DNA of 64,000 nucleotides from Micromonospora arborensis. GTDB lineage: Bacteria > Actinomycetota > Actinomycetes > Mycobacteriales > Micromonosporaceae. Position numbers and translations under genes: made by a program. How positions within the stretch are numbered: position 1 is the stretch's first letter; each line of letters starts with the position of its first letter. The stretch is from NCBI RefSeq assembly GCF_003205615.1, contig NZ_PYBV01000014.1, positions 99,398-163,397 on the forward strand, given 5' to 3'. Under the pieces are notes generated by a model. That model saw only the letters and a program-made list of their open reading frames with translations, ran no database searches and had not been told where the DNA came from. Positions 42,514 through 51,215 of this stretch are shown one piece after another.

Positions 42514-42822
42514 ATGACCGACACACCTGCCGCCACCCCGGGCGGAACCTCGTTCGAGGAGCTTGACGCGCTGCCCACCGAGGAGTTGCGGGAGCGGGCG
42601 TTCGCCCTCGCCCGGGATCGCCGCGACGTGGGGTTCTACTGGTCGGTGCTGCGGCACCTGCCGAACGCGGACGAGGCCACGGTGCTGGACGGCGCACCGA
42701 ACTCGATCGGCCCGACCATCGATGAGGCCAACGCGTTGTGGCGGGAGCTGACCGGTCACGGTTACGAGGAGTCCGCGCCGTTGCTGCGGGCTGCCTTCAT
42801 CGACTACCTGATGAAGCACTGA
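42514..42822 (+). CDS. Hypothetical protein, 102 residues
   Basis: A small acidic soluble protein, largely alpha-helical by composition (FEELDALPTEELRERAFALARDRRDVGFYWSVLRHLPNADEA). Third-position GC is strong, and the start is supported by the leaderless -10 seven bases upstream. Conserved-looking but no family recognised. It sits between the RbsC-like gene and another membrane protein. Confidence 0.7.
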   Translation: MTDTPAATPGGTSFEELDALPTEELRERAFALARDRRDVGFYWSVLRHLPNADEATVLDGAPNSIGPTIDEANALWRELTGHGYEESAPLLRAAFIDYLMKH

Positions 42823-42887
42823 ACCGCTCGGGGCAGCCCAGGTCCGCCCGAGCAACGCGTTCGGGGCCTGGGCGGATCGCATCGCTC

Positions 42888-43379
42888 ATGCACCGCTCCG
42901 GCCCGGTCGGCCGCTACGGTACGGCCGCCGGCACCGGCGCGCTCGCCGTGCTGTTGCTGGTCGGCATCTGCGGCAGCCCGGCGTACACCGGTTGGGCCGC
43001 CACGCAGACCGACCCGGAGTCGGCGGGCGCCTTCTACGTGCGGCTGCTCGCGTGGCCGGCCTGGCGGCTCGACGCGGACGGGCAGGCCGGCGGCCTGTTC
43101 GCCGCCGACCTGCGGGCCGTGCTGCTGGTGGTCCTCGCGGTGGCTCTGCTCTACCTGTTGCCCGCCGCGCAGGTGGCCCGGGTGCCCGGCTCGGTCAGCC
43201 AGTTCTTCTCCGGCTGGGCCGCGTACGTGCTGGCCGGCGGGCTCGCCGCCGTGCTGGCGGCACTGCTCGGCCCGGCCCCGTCGCTGCTGGGTGCCCTGCA
43301 GGACGCCAGCGCCGGTGCCGGCTACGGCTTCCTCACCGGGTGGATCATCGGCACCGCCAGCCTCGGCGGTCGCGCCTGA
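42888..43379 (+). CDS. Hypothetical membrane protein, 163 residues
   Basis: Three or four hydrophobic segments: an N-terminal signal-like helix (GALAVLLLVGICGSPAYTG), AVLLVVLAVALLYLLP and AAYVLAGGLAAVLAALLGP. A central loop contains WPAWRLDADGQ. No recognised family. ATG 42888 lacks a strong ribosome site, so the start is uncertain. It ends within a hairpin shared with the convergent ABC ATPase gene. Confidence 0.6.
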   Translation: MHRSGPVGRYGTAAGTGALAVLLLVGICGSPAYTGWAATQTDPESAGAFYVRLLAWPAWRLDADGQAGGLFAADLRAVLLVVLAVALLYLLPAAQVARVPGSVSQFFSGWAAYVLAGGLAAVLAALLGPAPSLLGALQDASAGAGYGFLTGWIIGTASLGGRA

Positions 43380-43398
43380 CCCGACCGGGGCGGGTCAG
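43376..43398. terminator. Bidirectional terminator between convergent genes
   Basis: An 8-bp perfect stem CTGACCCG/CGGGTCAG with a 7-nt loop contains the stop codons of both flanking genes (43377-43379 and 43395-43397). Confidence 0.6.
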
Positions 43399-44372
43399 TT
43401 CGTCGGACGGCCGAGGTCGAGCAGTCGCTGGCGGCTGAGCGCACCCACCGGTCGGCCGGCGTCGGTCACCACGAGCTGGTCCCGTCCCGAGGTGAGCAGC
43501 ACCGCCAGCGCGTCGTACGCGGAGCCGTCCAACGCCACGGTGGGCAGGTCCGCCGCGGTGTCCCCGGGCACCGGTTCCAGCGACTCCCGGTCGAGTGGGG
43601 TGACCGCCAGCCGGCGGATGCCCCGGTCGGCTCCGACGAACTCGCGTACGAACGGGGTGGCGGGTGCGCCGAGCAGAGCGGCCGGCGTGTCGTACTGCTC
43701 CAGGTGCCCGCCCTCGGAGAGCACCGCGATCCGGTCGCCGAGCCGGACCGCCTCGTCGAGGTCGTGGGTGACCAGGACGATCGTTTTGCGGACCTCGGCC
43801 TGCAGGCGCAGGAACTCCTCCTGGAGGCGGGCCCGGACGATCGGGTCGACGGCCGAGAACGGCTCGTCCATCAGCAGCACCACCGGGTCGGCGGCGAGCG
43901 CGCGGGCCACCCCGACCCGCTGCCGCTGGCCGCCCGACAGCTCGTGTGGGTAACGGCCGCCGAACTGGGCCGGGTCGAGCCCGACGAGGTCGAGCAGCTC
44001 GTCGACCCGGGCCCGGGTCTGACTCTTGGGCCACCGGAGCAGGCCGGGCACGGTGGCCACGTTGGCCCGAACCGTCTGGTGTGGAAAGAGGCCGACGTTC
44101 TGGATCACGTACCCGATTCGGCGGCGCAGCCGCACCGGGTCGACGTCTGTGACGTCCTCGTCGCCGAGCGTGATCCGGCCGCCGGTCGGTTCGATCAGGC
44201 GATTGATCATGCGCAGCACCGTCGACTTGCCGCAGCCGGACGGGCCGATGAGCACCACCAGCTCGCCGGCCCGGACGTCCAGGCTGAGGTCCCGGACGGC
44301 CTCGGTGCCATCCGGGTAGCGCTTCTGGATGCTCTGCAGGGAGATCGACGCCGCGCGAGGGGATTCGGTCAC
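43395..44372 (-). CDS. Osmoprotectant-type ABC transporter ATPase with CBS domain
   Basis: A 325-residue ABC ATPase: Walker A GPSGCGKST, Q-loop VIQNVGLFPH, signature LSGGQRQRVG, Walker B VVLLMDEP. It is followed after residue ~230 by a C-terminal CBS-like regulatory region (DALAVLLTSGRDQLVVTDAGRPVG). This is the OpuCA/ProV type importing glycine betaine, choline or similar compatible solutes. GTG 44372 is preferred because GGAGG is 8 nt upstream; a GTG at 44399 would nearly abut the divergent permease gene. Its permeases and binding protein are transcribed the other way from the same short region. Confidence 0.87.
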   Translation of the reverse strand: MTESPRAASISLQSIQKRYPDGTEAVRDLSLDVRAGELVVLIGPSGCGKSTVLRMINRLIEPTGGRITLGDEDVTDVDPVRLRRRIGYVIQNVGLFPHQTVRANVATVPGLLRWPKSQTRARVDELLDLVGLDPAQFGGRYPHELSGGQRQRVGVARALAADPVVLLMDEPFSAVDPIVRARLQEEFLRLQAEVRKTIVLVTHDLDEAVRLGDRIAVLSEGGHLEQYDTPAALLGAPATPFVREFVGADRGIRRLAVTPLDRESLEPVPGDTAADLPTVALDGSAYDALAVLLTSGRDQLVVTDAGRPVGALSRQRLLDLGRPTN

Positions 44373-44389
44373 GTCGGCAGCCTCCGGGG

Positions 44390-44395
44390 TAACGT
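44390..44395 (+). promoter_or_regulatory. -10 element of a probable leaderless permease mRNA
   Basis: TAACGT ends 6 nt before ATG 44402 and lies in the 29-bp space between the divergent transporter genes. Confidence 0.45.
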
Positions 44396-44401
44396 CCACG
44401 T

Positions 44402-45088
44402 ATGTCCTTCCGCCTGAGCTACCGGGCCGACCCGGGTAACCCCTGGTTCTCCTGGCAGTACGTGCGGGACAACTCTGACACGATCCTCGCCGCCGTGCGC
44501 GAACACGCCTCCCTCACGGGACGCGCGGTGCTGATCGCGGTGCTGATCGCTCTGCCGTTGTCCGTGCTGGCGTACTGGTTCCGGCCGCTCGCCGGTCCGA
44601 TCCTCGCCGTCAGCGGGGTCGTCTACACCATTCCGTCGTTGGCGCTCTTCGCGTTCATCGCGCCCTACCTGGGCACCGGGACCACCACCGTGCTGGTCGG
44701 GCTGGTCCTCTACGCGCTGCTGCTGATCGTGCGCAACGTGGTGGCCGGGCTCAACCAGGTGCCTCCGGAGGTCGGCGAGGCCGCCGAGGGCATGGGGTAC
44801 GGCCGCTGGGGGCGGCTGTTCCGGATCGACCTGCCGCTGGCTGTGCCGGGCATCGTGACCGGCGTGCGGTTGGCGACCGTCTCCACGGTGGCGTTGGTCA
44901 CGGTCGGGGTGCTGGTCGGGCACGGCGGCCTCGGGCAGTTGATCTTCGCAGGCTTCCAGAACAACCTCTACAAGGCCGAGATCATGACCGCCGCTCTGCT
45001 CTGCGTGGCGCTCGCGGTCGTGCTCGATCTCCTGCTCGTCCTGGTCGCCCGCCTGGTGACCCCCTGGTCCACCCGGAGGGCACGGTGA
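44402..45088 (+). CDS. Osmoprotectant ABC transporter permease (OpuCB/ProW type)
   Basis: A 228-residue permease with about five or six transmembrane helices. The ATPase-coupling loop is EAAEGMGYGRWGRLFRIDLPLAVPGIVTGVR. An unusual 35-residue polar N-terminus precedes the first helix. Coupled to the second permease by GTGA. The ATPase gene lies divergently upstream, and a binding-protein gene follows 200 bp after the second permease, so this makes one complete importer. Confidence 0.88.
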   Translation: MSFRLSYRADPGNPWFSWQYVRDNSDTILAAVREHASLTGRAVLIAVLIALPLSVLAYWFRPLAGPILAVSGVVYTIPSLALFAFIAPYLGTGTTTVLVGLVLYALLLIVRNVVAGLNQVPPEVGEAAEGMGYGRWGRLFRIDLPLAVPGIVTGVRLATVSTVALVTVGVLVGHGGLGQLIFAGFQNNLYKAEIMTAALLCVALAVVLDLLLVLVARLVTPWSTRRAR

Positions 45089-45825
45089 CCGTCGCGTCGA
45101 ACCCGATCGGCCAGGCGGTCGTCTGGATCAATGACCCACTGAACTGGACAAATCCCGGAGGCATGCTGGACCGCCTCGGCGAGCACCTGACGATCTCGGC
45201 CCTGGCGGTGGCGCTCGGCTGCCTGGTGGCCTGGCCGCTGGGTCTCTGGCTGGGGCACCTCGGCCGGGGCGGCGGTCTGGTGGTGCTGGTGTCCAACGCC
45301 ACCCTGGCCATCCCCACCCTGGCACTGCTGACCATCCTGCCGGTGGTCTTCGCCAGCGGCTTCGGGCGGACGCCGGTCGTGGTGGCGCTGGCCGTCTTCG
45401 CCGTCCCACCACTGCTGGCCAACGCGTACACCGGGGTGCGGCAGGTGGACCCGGAGGCGCTTGACGCCGCCCGGGGGATGGGCCTGTCCGGCGGGCAGTT
45501 GCTCCGTCGCGTGGAGTTGCCGCTCGCGGTGCCCTACCTGGCGGCCGGGTTCCGGACCGCTGCGGTCCAGGTGATCGCGACCGCCGCGCTGGCCTCGTTC
45601 GTCAACGGCGGCGGCCTCGGCCAGATCATCCGCACCGGGTTCGGCATCGGTATCGCGGCCGGCGGTGGGCAGATCGTCGCCGGTGGTGTGCTGGTGGCCG
45701 GGCTCGCGCTGCTGGCCGAGGTGGTCCTCGGCGGCGTCGAACGACTGGTCACCCCCCGACCGCTGCGGCGTGGACGGCAGCGCGCGGGCCGGCCCCGGCC
45801 CGCTGATGCCACCGGGAGCGCCTGA
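45085..45825 (+). CDS. Osmoprotectant ABC transporter permease (OpuCD type)
   Basis: A 246-residue permease paralogous to its neighbour, with the coupling loop LDAARGMGLSGGQLLRRVELPLAVPYLAAGFRTA and about six membrane helices. The first 30 residues form an amphipathic, Trp-containing segment. The GTG start overlaps the upstream stop. With the preceding permease it probably forms a heterodimeric channel. Confidence 0.87.
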   Translation: MTVASNPIGQAVVWINDPLNWTNPGGMLDRLGEHLTISALAVALGCLVAWPLGLWLGHLGRGGGLVVLVSNATLAIPTLALLTILPVVFASGFGRTPVVVALAVFAVPPLLANAYTGVRQVDPEALDAARGMGLSGGQLLRRVELPLAVPYLAAGFRTAAVQVIATAALASFVNGGGLGQIIRTGFGIGIAAGGGQIVAGGVLVAGLALLAEVVLGGVERLVTPRPLRRGRQRAGRPRPADATGSA

Positions 45826-46026
45826 CCCGTCCGGGTGAGGCTTCCGTCGAGCCCGCGGCCAACAGCGGGCCGATCGGTGACGATGCGGTGACGAAGTCCA
45901 TCCCAGGTTGTCGGTCGGTTGCGGAGCATGTTGGGTGGATATTCGCGGGCGACCGACAGTCAGGATCGCCCGTCGGACACGCGGCCGGCCCGGGACGGGC
46001 CGCGCCGGGACACGGAAGGCGGGCAC

Positions 46027-47031
46027 ATGCGCGCACGTACACGTCTGGCGATCGGCGCCATCGGCGCCGTCGCCGGGGCAGCGCTCCTCACCGGGTGCGG
46101 TGACGCCGGTTCGTCCGGCACCGACGCACCCAAGACGAGCGCCTCCGGCGCCGGGTGCGCCCCGGTCGCCGGTCAGCAGCTCATCGCTCTGCAGGACGAC
46201 AAGAAGCTGCAGAACTCCGACAACGTCATTCCCGCGGTCAACAGCAAGGCGGCCAACCCGCAGCTGATCGCCGCTCTGGACAAGGTTTCCGCCGCGCTCG
46301 ACACCCCGAAGCTGATCCAGCTCAACAAGGCCGTCAACGAGGACCGCAAGACCGCCAAGGTGGCGGCCGAGGAGTTCGCCTCCGCCAACAACCTCACCGC
46401 GGGCATCGCCAAGGGCTCGGGCGGCGACATCACGGTAGGTGCCGGCAACTTCGCCGAGAGCCAGATCCTGGGCGAGCTGTACCGGATCGCGCTGACCGCC
46501 GCCGGCTACCAGGTCAAGGTGCAGCAGATCGGCAACCGCGAGCTCTACGAGCCGGCACTGGAGAAGGGCGAGATCCAGGTCGTTCCGGAGTACGCGGCGA
46601 CGATGGCCGAGTTCCTCAACACCAAGGCCAACGGCAAGGATGCTCAGCCGGTGTCCTCGCCCGACATCAACACGACGGTGACCGTGCTCAAGGCCGAGGG
46701 CGACAAGGCCGGCATCACCTTCGGTGCTCCGGCCGCCGCACAGGACCAGAACGCCTTCGCCGTCACCCAGGCCTTCGCCGACAAGTACGGCGTGCGGACC
46801 CTCTCCGAGTTCGCCGCGAAGTGCTCCGGCAGTGCGACCGTGCTGGGTGGCCCGCCGGAGTGCGAGCAGCGTCCGTTCTGCAAGCCGGGCCTGGAGAAGA
46901 CGTACGGGTTGTCGGTCGGCAGGTTCTCCTCGCTGGACCAGGGTGGACCGCTGACCAAGAGCGGGCTGCGCGACGGTTCGATCAGCGTGGGCCTGATCTT
47001 CTCCTCGGACGGCGCCTTCGCCACCAGCTGA
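46027..47031 (+). CDS. Osmoprotectant ABC transporter substrate-binding lipoprotein
   Basis: A 334-residue OpuAC/OpuCC-type binding protein. The lipobox LLTGC (Cys24) anchors it outside. Unusually, residues 25-125 form an extra fasciclin-like or helical N-terminal region before the binding domain begins at ITVGAGNFAESQILGELYRIAL. The block YEPALEKGEIQVVPEYAATMAEFLN is typical of quaternary-amine-binding proteins. Start ATG 46027 has GGAAGG upstream. Separated by 200 bp from the permeases and followed by a strong terminator. Confidence 0.87.
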   Translation: MRARTRLAIGAIGAVAGAALLTGCGDAGSSGTDAPKTSASGAGCAPVAGQQLIALQDDKKLQNSDNVIPAVNSKAANPQLIAALDKVSAALDTPKLIQLNKAVNEDRKTAKVAAEEFASANNLTAGIAKGSGGDITVGAGNFAESQILGELYRIALTAAGYQVKVQQIGNRELYEPALEKGEIQVVPEYAATMAEFLNTKANGKDAQPVSSPDINTTVTVLKAEGDKAGITFGAPAAAQDQNAFAVTQAFADKYGVRTLSEFAAKCSGSATVLGGPPECEQRPFCKPGLEKTYGLSVGRFSSLDQGGPLTKSGLRDGSISVGLIFSSDGAFATS

Positions 47032-47047
47032 CCCTCTCCTGCGTGCT

Positions 47048-47084
47048 GCGGACGCCCCCGCCCCTGCCTGGCGGGGGCGTCCGC
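47048..47084 (+). terminator. Terminator of the osmoprotectant transporter operon
   Basis: A 15-bp perfect GC stem (47048-47062 with 47070-47084), 7-nt loop, 16 nt after the binding-protein stop. No T-tract. Confidence 0.85.
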
Positions 47085-47123
47085 GCGTCCCGGGACCCCG
47101 TTCCCTCCGGTAAAGAACCTCGG

Positions 47124-47129
47124 TAGGCT
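47124..47129 (+). promoter_or_regulatory. -10 element before the disordered membrane-protein gene
   Basis: TAGGCT ends 8 nt before ATG 47138. Confidence 0.45.
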
Positions 47130-47137
47130 GCACATCC

Positions 47138-48826
47138 ATGCCAGCCCCGGCCACCTCCGACGCCCGGCGTCAACCACCGCTGCTGACCATGCTCTTCTGG
47201 GCGGGCGTCGGTCTCGCGCCGGTGGCGGCCCTGATCCTGCTGGTTGCCGACGGTAACGGCCCGTTGCGCTTCGCCGCGGTGCTCGCCATCCTCGCGGTGG
47301 TGCTGATCGGTCTCTCCATCGCGCTGCGGTCCGACGATGCGGACGCGTCGGGGCGAGCCGACGAGCTGCTGGATGAGATCGAGGAGCTCCGCCGGGAGGT
47401 GCGCGCCGAGATCGTGGCTGTCGCGCAGCGCGGTAACCAGGCACTCGACCAGGCGCACCGGGCCCAGGAGGGGCTCGCCGCGGTGCGCCGCCGTCTCGAC
47501 GCCACCGGTGCCGCCCTCGCCGGTGCCGCCCCCGTCGCTGCCGCCGCGCCGGCCGGGGAGCCGGCGGGTGCCGGCCGGGCACGGGTGCCAGCGGTCGAGC
47601 CGCCGGTGGACAACGTGCCGGTGGCCCGTAGCCGGGTTCCGGCGCCGGGTGACGCACCGCCGGGCCGGGCCCGGGTGCCCGGCCCGGACGACGCGGCCCG
47701 GTGGGGTCGCTCCGAGCACGCGGACGACGGCGATCCGGCGTACCCACGAGAGGCCGCCGAGTCGCCGGCAACCGCGGGCACGTACGGCGCGGAGCGACCG
47801 GCTGCCACCGCGTACGGCTCGGCCCGCCCTCGCGAGCATGATCGCCCCGAGCCGGCACACCGGCCGGTCGGCGTGGTCCGGCACACCGAAACCGTCCACG
47901 TCACCACCCGACACACCGTGGTGGACGGCGGGCCGGCCGAGCCGGCTGGGCGCTACGGCGGCGGGTACGCCGGCCAGTGGACCTCGCCGGCACAGGAGTG
48001 GATCCGGAGCGGCGACGCGGAGGAACGCCCCCGAGCCGGGTACGGCGACGACCGGCGCTCCGGCGATGACCGGGCCCGCCCCGGCGACAACCGCTCCTGG
48101 GGGGCGCCGGCCGCGGCCCGGGGCGAACCTGAGTGGACCGATCCGCGCGACGCGTACGCCCAGCCCGACGAGCCTGCCCCGGCCGCCCGGTCGCACCGTT
48201 CACCGGAGAGGCCGGCCGCGGGCTCCTGGGACAGCCCGGACGATCGCGCCTGGTCCGAGCAGCGCGATCGGGCGAGCGCCGCCGCTCCGCAGCCCGGACC
48301 ACCCCTGCGAGCCGACGACACGGGCGAGTACTGGTCGCAGTTGCGGGCCGGTGACCGCTGGGCCGCTGTCCGCGACGACGAGAACGGCCGTGAGCTGCGG
48401 GTCGGCGAGCGGCGAGCCGAGCTGCACGCCGACGCCGCCGGCACCGAGTACCGGATGGCCGACCGCTGGGCCGCCGTCCGTCACGAGGAGCCGCGCCGTC
48501 ACGAGGAGCCGCGCCGTCACGAGGAGCCGCGCCGTCACGAGGAGCCGCGCCGTCACGAGGAGTACGAGTCCCACCACCGGGACGAGCCGGCGCGTCGGCC
48601 CGCTCGCGACGGCGGCTGGCGGGCCGAGCCAGCGGGCCGGCCGGCGCTGCCGGTGGGCGGCGTCCCGGTGCCGGACGAGTGGCGCCCACCGCGTCAGCGC
48701 GGTCACCAGGCGGAACCCGCACCCGAGCGGCCCGGCCGACGCCGGGTCGACGAGCGCTACGGCTACCCGCCGCAGGACGACGTACCGCGCGCCGGCGGGA
48801 CTCCGCCCGGTGACCGCTGGCGCTGA
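47138..48826 (+). CDS. Membrane protein with long disordered Arg/Glu-rich tail
   Basis: A 562-residue protein with two N-terminal transmembrane helices (about 16-37 and 43-62), a coiled-coil segment (residues ~70-125, DELLDEIEELRREVRAEIVAVAQ) and ~430 residues of low-complexity charged sequence. This includes four to five tandem HEEPRR hexapeptides encoded by an 18-bp repeat. Architecture and location between the DUF3180 and DUF2520 genes recall the actinobacterial Rv3604c/DUF6779-type protein; that link is inference. Function unknown. Confidence 0.7.
   Translation: MPAPATSDARRQPPLLTMLFWAGVGLAPVAALILLVADGNGPLRFAAVLAILAVVLIGLSIALRSDDADASGRADELLDEIEELRREVRAEIVAVAQRGNQALDQAHRAQEGLAAVRRRLDATGAALAGAAPVAAAAPAGEPAGAGRARVPAVEPPVDNVPVARSRVPAPGDAPPGRARVPGPDDAARWGRSEHADDGDPAYPREAAESPATAGTYGAERPAATAYGSARPREHDRPEPAHRPVGVVRHTETVHVTTRHTVVDGGPAEPAGRYGGGYAGQWTSPAQEWIRSGDAEERPRAGYGDDRRSGDDRARPGDNRSWGAPAAARGEPEWTDPRDAYAQPDEPAPAARSHRSPERPAAGSWDSPDDRAWSEQRDRASAAAPQPGPPLRADDTGEYWSQLRAGDRWAAVRDDENGRELRVGERRAELHADAAGTEYRMADRWAAVRHEEPRRHEEPRRHEEPRRHEEPRRHEEYESHHRDEPARRPARDGGWRAEPAGRPALPVGGVPVPDEWRPPRQRGHQAEPAPERPGRRRVDERYGYPPQDDVPRAGGTPPGDRWR
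48479..48562 (+). repeat. 18-bp tandem repeat encoding HEEPRR
   Basis: Four identical 18-bp units (CGTCACGAGGAGCCGCGC) plus a 12-bp partial unit lie in frame inside the disordered tail of the membrane protein. Exact identity at third positions suggests recent slippage expansion. Confidence 0.9.
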
Positions 48827-48844
48827 GAGGTCAGACGGCCGACG

Positions 48845-50032
48845 TCACTTGTCGATGTCGCCGACCACGAAGAACATCGAGCCGAGGATCGCGATCAGAT
48901 CCGGCACCAGGCAGCCGGGGAGCAGGGTCGCCAGCGCCTGCACATTCGCGTACGAGGCGGTGCGCAACTTCAACCGCCACGGCGTCTTCTCCCCCCGCGA
49001 CACCAGGTAGTAGCCGTTGATGCCGAGCGGGTTCTCCGTCCAGGCGTAGGTGTGCCCCTCCGGTGCCTTGAGCACCTTCGGCAGACGGGTGTTGATCGGG
49101 CCGGTCAGTTGGTCCACCCGGTCCAGGCACTGCTCGGCGAGGTCCAGCGACGCGTACACCTGGTCCAGCAGCACCTCGAAGCGGGCGTGGCAGTCCCCGG
49201 CGGTCCGCGTGACCACCGGCACGTCCAGCTCGTCGTACGCCAGGTAGGGGTCGTCGCGGCGCAGGTCCAGGTCGAGCCCGGAGGCACGGGCCACCGGCCC
49301 GGACGCGCCGAACGCGGCGGCGTCAGCGGCGGAGAGCACACCCACGCCCACGGTCCGGGCCAGGAAGATCTCGTTGCGTCGGATCAGGTGGTCCAGGTCG
49401 GGCAACCGCCGGCGTACCTCGCCGATCGCCGCGCGGGCACGGCCCGTCCACCCGTACGGCACCTCCTCCTTGAGGCCACCCACCCGGTTGAACATGTAGT
49501 GGATCCGGCCGCCGGAGACCTCCTCCATCACCGCCTGGATGGTCTCCCGTTCCCGGAAGGCATAGAAGATCGGCGTGATCGCCCCGATCTCCAGCGGGTA
49601 CGAGCCGAGGAACATCAGGTGGTTGAGCACCCGGTTCAGTTCCGCGAGGGCCATCCGCAACCAGGTGGCGCGCTCCGGCACCTCCATGCCCATCAGGCGT
49701 TCCACGGCGAGCACCACACCCAGCTCGTTGGAGAACGCCGAGAGCCAGTCGTGCCGGTTGGCCAGCACGATGATCTGCCGGTAGTCGCGTACCTCGAAGA
49801 GCTTCTCCGCGCCGCGGTGCATGTAGCCGACGATGGGTTCGCAGGCGACCACCCGCTCGCCGTCGAGCACCAGCTTCAGCCGCAGCACACCGTGCGTGGA
49901 GGGGTGCTGCGGGCCGATGTTCAGCACCATGTCGGTGCCGAGCTGCTGATCGCCGGTGCCGGCGACCAAGCCGGCCCCGGTGCCGACGGTCAGTTCACGG
50001 AGGTCCCCGGCGTCGGTGGTCATGCCCGTCAT
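48845..50032 (-). CDS. Orphan NADH-quinone oxidoreductase subunit D homologue
   Basis: A 395-residue NuoD/49-kDa-family protein outside any nuo operon. Family blocks are clear: [63 protein letters not shown] and the C-terminal VVGDIDK. Compared with T. thermophilus Nqo4 (quinone-site His38, Tyr87; neighbouring Arg84), His47 and Arg93 are kept, but the tyrosine position holds Trp96 (NRHDW). Quinone chemistry may therefore differ. ATG 50032 overlaps the stop of the upstream methyltransferase gene (ATGA). Its partner subunits are not in the window. Confidence 0.88.
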   Translation of the reverse strand: MTGMTTDAGDLRELTVGTGAGLVAGTGDQQLGTDMVLNIGPQHPSTHGVLRLKLVLDGERVVACEPIVGYMHRGAEKLFEVRDYRQIIVLANRHDWLSAFSNELGVVLAVERLMGMEVPERATWLRMALAELNRVLNHLMFLGSYPLEIGAITPIFYAFRERETIQAVMEEVSGGRIHYMFNRVGGLKEEVPYGWTGRARAAIGEVRRRLPDLDHLIRRNEIFLARTVGVGVLSAADAAAFGASGPVARASGLDLDLRRDDPYLAYDELDVPVVTRTAGDCHARFEVLLDQVYASLDLAEQCLDRVDQLTGPINTRLPKVLKAPEGHTYAWTENPLGINGYYLVSRGEKTPWRLKLRTASYANVQALATLLPGCLVPDLIAILGSMFFVVGDIDK

Positions 50033-51060
50033 CGTGCCACGGCCGGGTCGAGCGGGATGCCGACCGGTTGGCGCAGCCACCAGTGGCCACCGAGCCCAGC
50101 CGGGTCGGTCAGCTCGGCCACCTGCGACGCGGCGGCCAGCGCCCGCACGTACCCCGCCGGGTCGGTGCCGGCCATGCTCAGCGGCGGTCGGCCGCCGTCG
50201 GCCCCGAGCGCGCGCAGCGCCTCCCGCTGCAGGACCAGGGAGTACGCACACCGGGCGACCGCCGCACCAGCGGAGGCGACCGAGTCCATGGCGACGTGCG
50301 CGGTCACGTCGCTCGACCCGTCCGGCACCGGAGGCACCTGCCGCCCAGCCCGGTAACCCGTCAAGGTCCCGTTCACCGGCCTGCTTTCCCGCAGGTGTCC
50401 GTAGTCGACAGCGACCGCCAGGCCCCGCTCGATCCTCCGCACCGCGTTGGCCCACGCCTCATCTCTGCTTCGGCCGATCTCGGCTCGTAGGTAGTCACCG
50501 CTGGAAGTTTCCGCAGAGCGAGGGGTCGCGGGGTGTGGCCACCATGTGTTGAGCCAGTCAAGATCAGCGGGACTCACCGGCTCCCCAAGCGTCTCCGCGC
50601 CGATCTCGGGATCGACAAGTACGTATCGCCAGCCGTCTGCCGTGTGTACCGCCACGTCCAGCGGGACGTTGTCCAACCATTCGGTGGCGATCAACAGCCC
50701 GTTGATCCCCGCGGGGATCTCGGGTACCCACTCGATCCGGTCCGGCAGGTGTTCGGGGCGGGGCGCCAGCTCGACGGCGGTGAGACGTACCCGTTCCGCG
50801 AGCTCGGGGGAGCCCTCGATCGATCGCAGCAGGCCGCGCAGGAGTTCTCCGCGCCCGGCTCCGACGTCGATCACGTCGAGCCGGTCCGGGTGGCCGAGGG
50901 TCGAGTCGACGTCGGTGAGCAGGCGCAGCAGGGCGCTCGTGAACGCGGGTGAGGCGTGCACGCTGGTGCGGAAGTGGTCGGCGGGCCCGGTGCCGGCGAC
51001 GAAGAAGCCATCCGGCCCGTAGAGGGCTCTGCTCATGGCGTCCCGCCAGGCGATCGACAT
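50029..51060 (-). CDS. MidA/NDUFAF7-type SAM-dependent methyltransferase
   Basis: A 343-residue class I methyltransferase of the COG1565/DUF185 family. Seen are [25 protein letters not shown], the SAM loop [16 protein letters not shown] and [16 protein letters not shown], the family's conserved acidic block. The human member NDUFAF7 symmetrically dimethylates an arginine of NDUFS2, the NuoD homologue. Here the gene overlaps a nuoD homologue by four bases, suggesting an enzyme-substrate pair. ATG 51060 is chosen for its GGAGGG ribosome site; a GTG at 51084 is an alternative. Confidence 0.82.
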   Translation of the reverse strand: MSIAWRDAMSRALYGPDGFFVAGTGPADHFRTSVHASPAFTSALLRLLTDVDSTLGHPDRLDVIDVGAGRGELLRGLLRSIEGSPELAERVRLTAVELAPRPEHLPDRIEWVPEIPAGINGLLIATEWLDNVPLDVAVHTADGWRYVLVDPEIGAETLGEPVSPADLDWLNTWWPHPATPRSAETSSGDYLRAEIGRSRDEAWANAVRRIERGLAVAVDYGHLRESRPVNGTLTGYRAGRQVPPVPDGSSDVTAHVAMDSVASAGAAVARCAYSLVLQREALRALGADGGRPPLSMAGTDPAGYVRALAAASQVAELTDPAGLGGHWWLRQPVGIPLDPAVAR

Positions 51061-51142
51061 CCGCGCCCTCCGATTCCTGCCCACGTCACGATCATCCGCA
51101 CCGTCCCGCTCGACAGCGGAGGGGCGCGCGGTGATCAGTTGC

Positions 51143-51182
51143 TGAAAAGTAGGTCAGGAAAGCTCCCAGCACCTACTTTTCA
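51143..51182. terminator. AT-richer hairpin terminator
   Basis: A 12-bp perfect stem TGAAAAGTAGGT/ACCTACTTTTCA (51143-51154 with 51171-51182), 16-nt loop, flanked by two TGATCA words. It lies after the SDR gene stop (51216, minus strand) and before the methyltransferase gene. The T-rich arm makes it terminator-like on either strand and markedly AT-richer than its surroundings. Confidence 0.65.
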
Positions 51183-51215
51183 TCATTTGATCAAGATGGG
51201 TTCCCGGAAACTTGT

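Noticed and set aside
48479..48562. Possible CRISPR-like array
   Set aside because: Units are directly adjacent 18-bp repeats with no spacers and lie in frame inside a gene.
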